A stretch of DNA of 64,000 nucleotides from Pomacea canaliculata (taxonomy: Eukaryota; Mollusca; Gastropoda; Architaenioglossa; Ampullariidae), in the NCBI RefSeq assembly GCF_003073045.1, contig NC_037590.1, positions 43,998,296-44,062,295 of the forward strand, in the 5' to 3' direction. Under the pieces are notes generated by a model. It did no database searches, was not told the DNA's origin, and was given only the letters and a program-made list of their open reading frames with translations. Below are positions 58,752-64,000 of this stretch, piece after piece (the first letter of the stretch is position 1; each line of letters starts with the position of its first letter). The translations under genes were made by a program, and so were the position numbers.

Positions 58752-61500
58752 GCGCGGCCAGCTGGACATCCTGTCCCTCCACGAACGAGCAGGGTGTCAT
58801 CTGTGTACAGGTTAGCTCCCCTTAGCACAGGTCTTCTCACGTCACCAATATCATTTCCTTGAAGGCGGATCACAAGCTTGACATTGGCGGTCCGGTAAAT
58901 TAAGATTCGCTTATAGGACGCAGTGAAAGTCGGGAAGGTTGTGGATTTCTGATTCTTATCTCGGGCATCAATTACCATCAACTAGCACCCCTTTACATTG
59001 CTATCCGTCGGGGTTATTATCCCTGTTCCGCTTTCCATTTCCTCAATAGTACGAAGTCAACCCTAATCAAAGAGAGTAAGACATGCTGTCACTTGACCCA
59101 TCTTCCCACATCCGTTAACCTGCGGATTGCTTTAAAAAAAAAATAGAAGACTCTGCTTATCGGGGTCTACGATGACACTTTCCCTTTTTTAAAGTTTGAT
59201 AAACGCACGCCGGTCAGGTGTTTTACGCAGAGTTTTTGTCTATGCTTTAAGTCTGACTTTGGCATCGTCACACGCAAGGTCAAGGCTGGTGAGACAACTG
59301 GTTCCTGGAACGCCACGCCGCGCCGACCCGCCCGAGCAAGCCTTCAGCTAGCATTGGTGGACCGTGCCGGTGAACCAACGTGTGACCGCGACCAAAAGGT
59401 TTAATCACGTGCTAAAGACCTGACTATTCCACCCTTCGCCGAGGTTGGTGGCCTTGCCCTTCGTCGACAGCAGGCTTAGAAAAGGTGAGTTTCTTTATGT
59501 GTTGAGGGAGTAGATGGCTGATGATCAGACTAAAGCTGAGTACTGATCTATGAAAGTTCATACCGTCAATGGTTTGTTGCTTGTGATGGATGATGATGAT
59601 TGCTCTTTCCATAAGCCGTTCAACTGGTCGCAGGAGTTACATTAATGTCTATGTTTAAATCGCAGACGGATCTGGGTCAGGTGACTTCGGGAGAGATGTT
59701 GAAGTTCCTGTGCAGGACGACATCGAGGCCTTGTGCGTTGCGTGAATTTGCTCTGCTGGCCGAGTCAAGAATTCCGGTTCTGCAGAGAGCTGCGGGTCAT
59801 GGGACATGCCAAGCTCCTGCTCACCTGGTGGCGTTCGCACCTGTTGACCTCGAAACGACTAGGGATCAGATGTGGCAGCAGCCAGTGGTGGTGGGCAGGT
59901 AGCCCCGAGCGCTTGGAAACTGTATTATTGTACATGGATGTTTTTTATTTACTTCAATGATCCGTTTTCTTGTTAACTGCGTTTGTCGAGCGATGGATAC
60001 TGCTCCCCTCTACTCCACTGTACTGTTTGTGGGGCAGAGTGTGCGCCTCGCTTGTTCGTCGCTGAAGGGCAGAAATCGCAGTTATGCGCGTGGAGGTGCC
60101 GCACGTTACGGCCAGGCGTGTCAGCGACAGCAGCGCGCGCCACGTATCCTTCCTTGACCCGACGCTCGCAGGTGCTGCGGCGCCGTTGACGATTCCTCAT
60201 CCTGGGGTCCACCGTGGTGCGGACAGACGTGGCTGCTGACTCTCAAGCGCGCGCCATGCTTGGTGGTGGCGCTTCGTGGTGTCCTCAACATGGGTTCGGC
60301 GGAATCCGGCTTCCTCGAGCCTACACGCGTTCGAAGGGCGAGTCACTGCGGACTCCGCCAACGGCACTCTCAGGCGCCAGGCATGAAAATCGTTGTGCCA
60401 TCTCGTTGAAGTGCTGGAACAACGGTGGGACGGAATCGCTCGCTTGGACTGGAGATTCTCATGATATGCTTTCAGATGAAGCTGTTCTCAAAGAGTAGCA
60501 AGTAAAGCTGAAAGATGATATAGAAGGGGGAGAGGAATTATTTGTTCATAGTTGACGAAGTGGTTCCAGACTCGAAAGTTCGTGAGGGTCAGGAAGCTCC
60601 GGGGTGTTTCGGTGAGGGCGGGATCGGTGAACGGTTGTGTGGGGCACCCACGGGTTGTGGAGGAGGGCGCCTGGCAGAAGTACTTTCCTCGTGCGATGAA
60701 CGAGCGTTGTTTTGCGGCTTGCGCCTGCGGTGCGAGTCTGTTGCGCGGCGGAATGGCGGATCCTGGAAAGCGGTCTACTCGAGCCTCAGCGCGGTGCGGG
60801 GCCCGACGGACGGTCCTCCTGAATTTCTACACACAAGCATCACGTTTCCAGTCCCCTTCCGTAACTCCTCCTGCTTGCCTCCGCCGGAACAGGCTGTTCC
60901 ATTAACATATTGAGCCGGCGAATAGAGGGATGGCACCGACTGCCGGTACTTCGACAACAGTGTCCTCAAGGAGCCCACTGCAGTGCAGTCAGTGCGCGCG
61001 AGGATGTGCCGGTTCCTGAAGAGCTCCTGCAGAGTCGGATATTCCCGGACTTCCCCGATGCTCACTCCCGCAGGAACCAATTCTGTGGAAAGTCAAGGAT
61101 CACTCGCCGGGCAAATAGAGTCAGACTTCTCCTTCTTGACGGCCATGTCCAGGTCCTTCTGTCATGGAGGTCAGCAAAGGGCTTTGCTCAGAGGAAAAAG
61201 GAAGAAGCGTTTTGGTCGCCATCAGTCTTGCAACTTTTGGGAGCTTTCCAGACCTGGATTACTGTTAGGTGGGCTGATGGAGCATTCGGAAATCGCGGGT
61301 ACGTCGGTCCGGTTGAAAGGTGGTGTTCACGACGTGAGTGGCTTCGTGGGTATGGAGAGAAGTCGTTTGTTTTATTCATTATTTTCAGATGACCGTTCGC
61401 ACCTTTGTGGAGACATGTCTGCGTGTACGACAATTCAGCCAAGCGTGAATTAGATGTAATGGCGCAATTCCGCGGAAGTGACGATGTCGGCATTCAGTGG
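58752..61500. other. GC-rich, CpG-rich block with several short open frames on both strands
   Basis: Above-background G+C and many CpG from about 59250 to 61450. Frames of 80-160 codons occur on both strands and overlap each other, so none is supported alone. The best-bounded segment is 59665-59898, open in one frame between a tcgcag acceptor and a gtagcc donor, with no recognised domain. It could be a CpG island with first exons, or a degraded GC-rich element. Confidence 0.35.
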
Positions 61501-62670
61501 TCGAAACTCACAGCGAGCAGAGGAACAGTTTCTCTCCCAATACATTATTTGTTGATGTCATGTCAGAGTGAGTGATGAAAAGGTTCGGGAAGGCAAGCTG
61601 CCTCTCAATGCCATGCCAGCGATTGTCGACTGTGCCGCTACGCAATCATCAAAACAGAGCCACCTCTCTCGAAGCGCTGCTCTCCCCTGCCACTTGGATT
61701 GCTATATGTACGCCTTGTGTCTGTGAATTGACGGTCTTGATTCGCCAAGAGCTTTCGGACGGGACTGTATACAGGGCTTCTGTCGTTGTGTGTCGCAGCG
61801 TGGTCCTTGGTTTAGTCTCTGGTTCAAGACCAGTGCTTTCTCTAGTTTTTTATTTTTCCAGCATCTTTCTGATTGTTCTGTAAAATGTTGCTTAAGACTG
61901 TGTGTATATATTAGTGACCCTTTTTTGACTCGTTCGTGAAATCCCCTTTCTGTAGATTACCAATGGTTTTGGTAAGGGGTTAATGTCGCTCGTGATCATT
62001 TTTCACAGTGTCTTCCGAATCAACAGCCATGGATGCTTTATTTTAAATGTTGAAACGCCCGATTTTGCAAATGGTTTGAAAGATACTTCATGGGTCTTGT
62101 ATGTCCGGAAAATTCGCGCATGTAGATTAACCAGGGCAACTTCAACCTGTGTTTAGGTCAATATAAATGTTATAAGACAAACTGTAAAACGATGTTGACG
62201 AAGAGATGTCTGGTTGGGCTCCATGTTGGGAAGAGCAATGTTGTGTAGCTCGGTAAGGTCAGCCTTCGACTGACAATTATGGTCTCAGCGTTGGTGTTAG
62301 GCATCTGTTATTGTTAAAGTGGGAAGGCCACACCTTACTCCATAGTCTTCTATGTTTGACATTGGCTGACGTGCTACAGGGACACTCTTTTGGTGACAAC
62401 AGTACTTATAATTTGTATCTTTCTCAGAAAGCAAATCGTTGCATTGGCTGTTATTGAGGGGTGCAGAAATTACCATTATGCATTCGACTTAGAACTTACA
62501 TTGCAAGTCTTTTATTGTTGGGTTGTTACTAATATAAAATGTGTGAAAACAGAACATGCGCGTGGACATCTGCATTCCTAAATAGTGTATTAGGATAGGT
62601 TATGCATCAGGGAATTGTAGCTATTTAGCAAGCAAGAGATCTTTCATTTTAAATGGTTTATCCTACTTCT
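61501..62670. other. Intergenic DNA without recognised genes, end of contig 2
   Basis: Normal composition, short frames only. The contig ends at the second N gap. Confidence 0.5.
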
Positions 62671-62770
62671 NNNNNNNNNNNNNNNNNNNNNNNNNNNNNN
62701 NNNNNNNNNNNNNNNNNNNNNNNNNNNNNNNNNNNNNNNNNNNNNNNNNNNNNNNNNNNNNNNNNNNNNN
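62671..62770. other. 100-N scaffold gap between contigs 2 and 3
   Basis: Exactly 100 N, an arbitrary-size gap. Confidence 0.99.
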
Positions 62771-62849
62771 TTTTGCAGTTCTATGATATAAAACATCACC
62801 AGTATGTCAGCCGTCGAGCAGACATGAGACGTACTGACTAATTCAGGTC

Positions 62850-62993
62850 CTTCCGCGTTATCTGCGGAGCACGTGACGTTCCCTAACGACCATGGCGTAA
62901 AACTGCGTGAGTGAAAGTCCGCTCCTGACCTGCAGGTAGACCGCTGACCGGCGGAGGCGCCATGACTGGAACGAGACACCACACGCTCCGTGT
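62850..62993 (-). CDS. Second copy of a gene D barrel exon, corrupted
   Basis: Matches 43890-44063: the segment ERVVSRSSHGASAG corresponds to GRVVCFVSSHGSLRTG. The conserved Cys is lost and the frame breaks soon after. It is either low-quality contig-start sequence or decay. Confidence 0.5.
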
Positions 62994-63851
62994 CTGCGCC
63001 AGGCAAAGGTGGACATTCTTGAGTGATCGGGTGGGGCGCTCAGCGGATCCTCACGTGACAGTTTAGAGGCCAGCGCACATGAATGGTATTTAAGATATCC
63101 TATCATTGTTTGCACTAAGATTAAGATCTTTTATTGTCAAAGATAACACCCCGACGCACGCACGCCGGGTCTTACTTTACACAAGGGCATACACACAAGC
63201 AGGTTTTAAATAATAGGACACGCTACTAATGGAGAAGTGTATTTGACCGTTATTTTCTATTTTGGCATCTGTGGGCTCGGATACAGGATCCGTACTTATA
63301 CGTATTTGGTCAAGGTTGCGAACAAAAAACACGTACATAACAGTTTTAAAATCCTTCATTTGCAGGACTCGTAACACTTTTTAAATGTGGATGTTATTAA
63401 TCGCCAGCGAATAATAATTTAGCTGTGATAAGTCACAAATTCATAATTAATTTGTAGAGCGAACTTCTCTGTGGTGAATGTGAACTCGGTAGGTTGTGTG
63501 GCACGAATACTACAAATGAACGGACAGACAAGATACAGCCTGTCGTTTTCATGTTTAATGTGTAGGTAGACATCGGGCTTTCTCAACCTCGCATCTGACA
63601 AGAGAAGAGACACGCAGCAGCTTTGCTTTCCTCAACATCACATGACACTAAATTGCTCGGGTGGGTCCTCGGTGCACCCTACCTCAGTCTGGGTGTGGTC
63701 AGTCAGTGACAGTGACGAGTGACAGTGAAGTGACAGTGACATTGACAGTGGCAGTGACGCAGAAATCTGAATCTCACCATTAACAACCATTTTAAATCTA
63801 GACTGAAATGAATTTTTTTTCTTGTCTTAAAACACTTTGTAGCTTGTAATA

Positions 63852-64000
63852 TTATGAGAACTCGTAGAAAAATACACGCACTGTTTGTCAACAGCTCTTT
63901 TAGGACACGAGTTTGAGGAGCGGGTTAGCTACCAGTGACGAAGGTGCCCAAAATATCTCATCGATGTACAAAGCACGGCCATCCTTTCTTGCCGACTACT
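63852..64000 (-). CDS. Second copy of the last exon of gene C, cut by the window end
   Basis: Aligns to 44922-45066 with the same TAA stop context (ttatgagaa) but with several one-base indels. The rest of this gene copy lies beyond the window. Confidence 0.6.

Larger units (their letters stand above)
62850..64000. repeat. Contig 3: second copy of the region 43890-45066
   Basis: Collinear with the gene D first-exon area, the D-C intergenic DNA (agagcgc tail, tcagtcagtgacagtgac run) and the last exon of gene C, with many one-base indels. As with contig 1, this looks like the other haplotype placed after contig 2. The start of the contig is poorly matched. Confidence 0.85.

Noticed and set aside
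60910-61392. 160-codon frame with LLLLDGHVQ, which recalls the DDE/DDD motif block of pogo/Tigger transposases
   Set aside because: The match is a few residues only; the rest of the frame lacks the family's other conserved blocks and competes with frames on both strands.

Overview
The window is animal genomic DNA: intron-rich genes with GT-AG splicing, LINE fragments, a hAT-type MITE, many micro- and minisatellites, and no operons. The gene content is a cluster of glycoside hydrolase family 18 (GH18, chitinase) genes, two of them with paired peritrophin-A/CBM14 chitin-binding domains. This fits a lophotrochozoan, most likely a mollusc and perhaps a gastropod, but the species assignment is inference. 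Two 100-N scaffold gaps (18466-18565 and 62671-62770) divide the window into three contigs.

Layout. Contig 1 (1-18465) holds the 3' part of chitinase gene A and a full copy of chitinase gene B. Contig 2 (18566-62670) starts with a complete gene A (18631-25343) and gene B (27703-35087). Then come a small secreted one-domain CBM14 gene E (36400-37409), a stretch with two minisatellites and a LINE remnant (37410-41818), and two GH18 genes on the minus strand: D (41819-44063) and C (44922-50805). The last 12 kb has no firmly identified gene, only a candidate cysteine-rich terminal exon at 52359-52586 and an unrecognised 260-codon open frame at 57969-58751. Contig 3 (62771-64000) repeats part of the D/C region. 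Contig 1 is a second version of 19597 to about 36960, introns and intergenic DNA included. Most differences are single-base indels, plus a few structural polymorphisms. The simplest reading is an uncollapsed second haplotype (haplotig) placed in tandem by scaffolding; a very recent segmental duplication is the alternative.

Biology. A and B keep the catalytic GH18 motif ending in Glu ([11 protein letters not shown]) and add a Pro/Thr linker and two CBM14 modules, so they look like active secreted chitinases. C and D have the same exon lengths and phases across the barrel but carry Arg (C) or Gln (D) in place of the catalytic Glu and have lost the conserved YD tyrosine of strand beta-6. They look like secreted chitinase-like lectins without CBM14. 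E is a signal-peptide exon joined to a terminal CBM14 exon, in the same phases as the first and last exons of A and B. The cluster therefore combines active enzymes, catalytically dead GH18 proteins and a free chitin-binding module. Many coding exons of A and B contain indels in homopolymers that look like long-read consensus errors, so ordinary gene prediction would fragment these genes.
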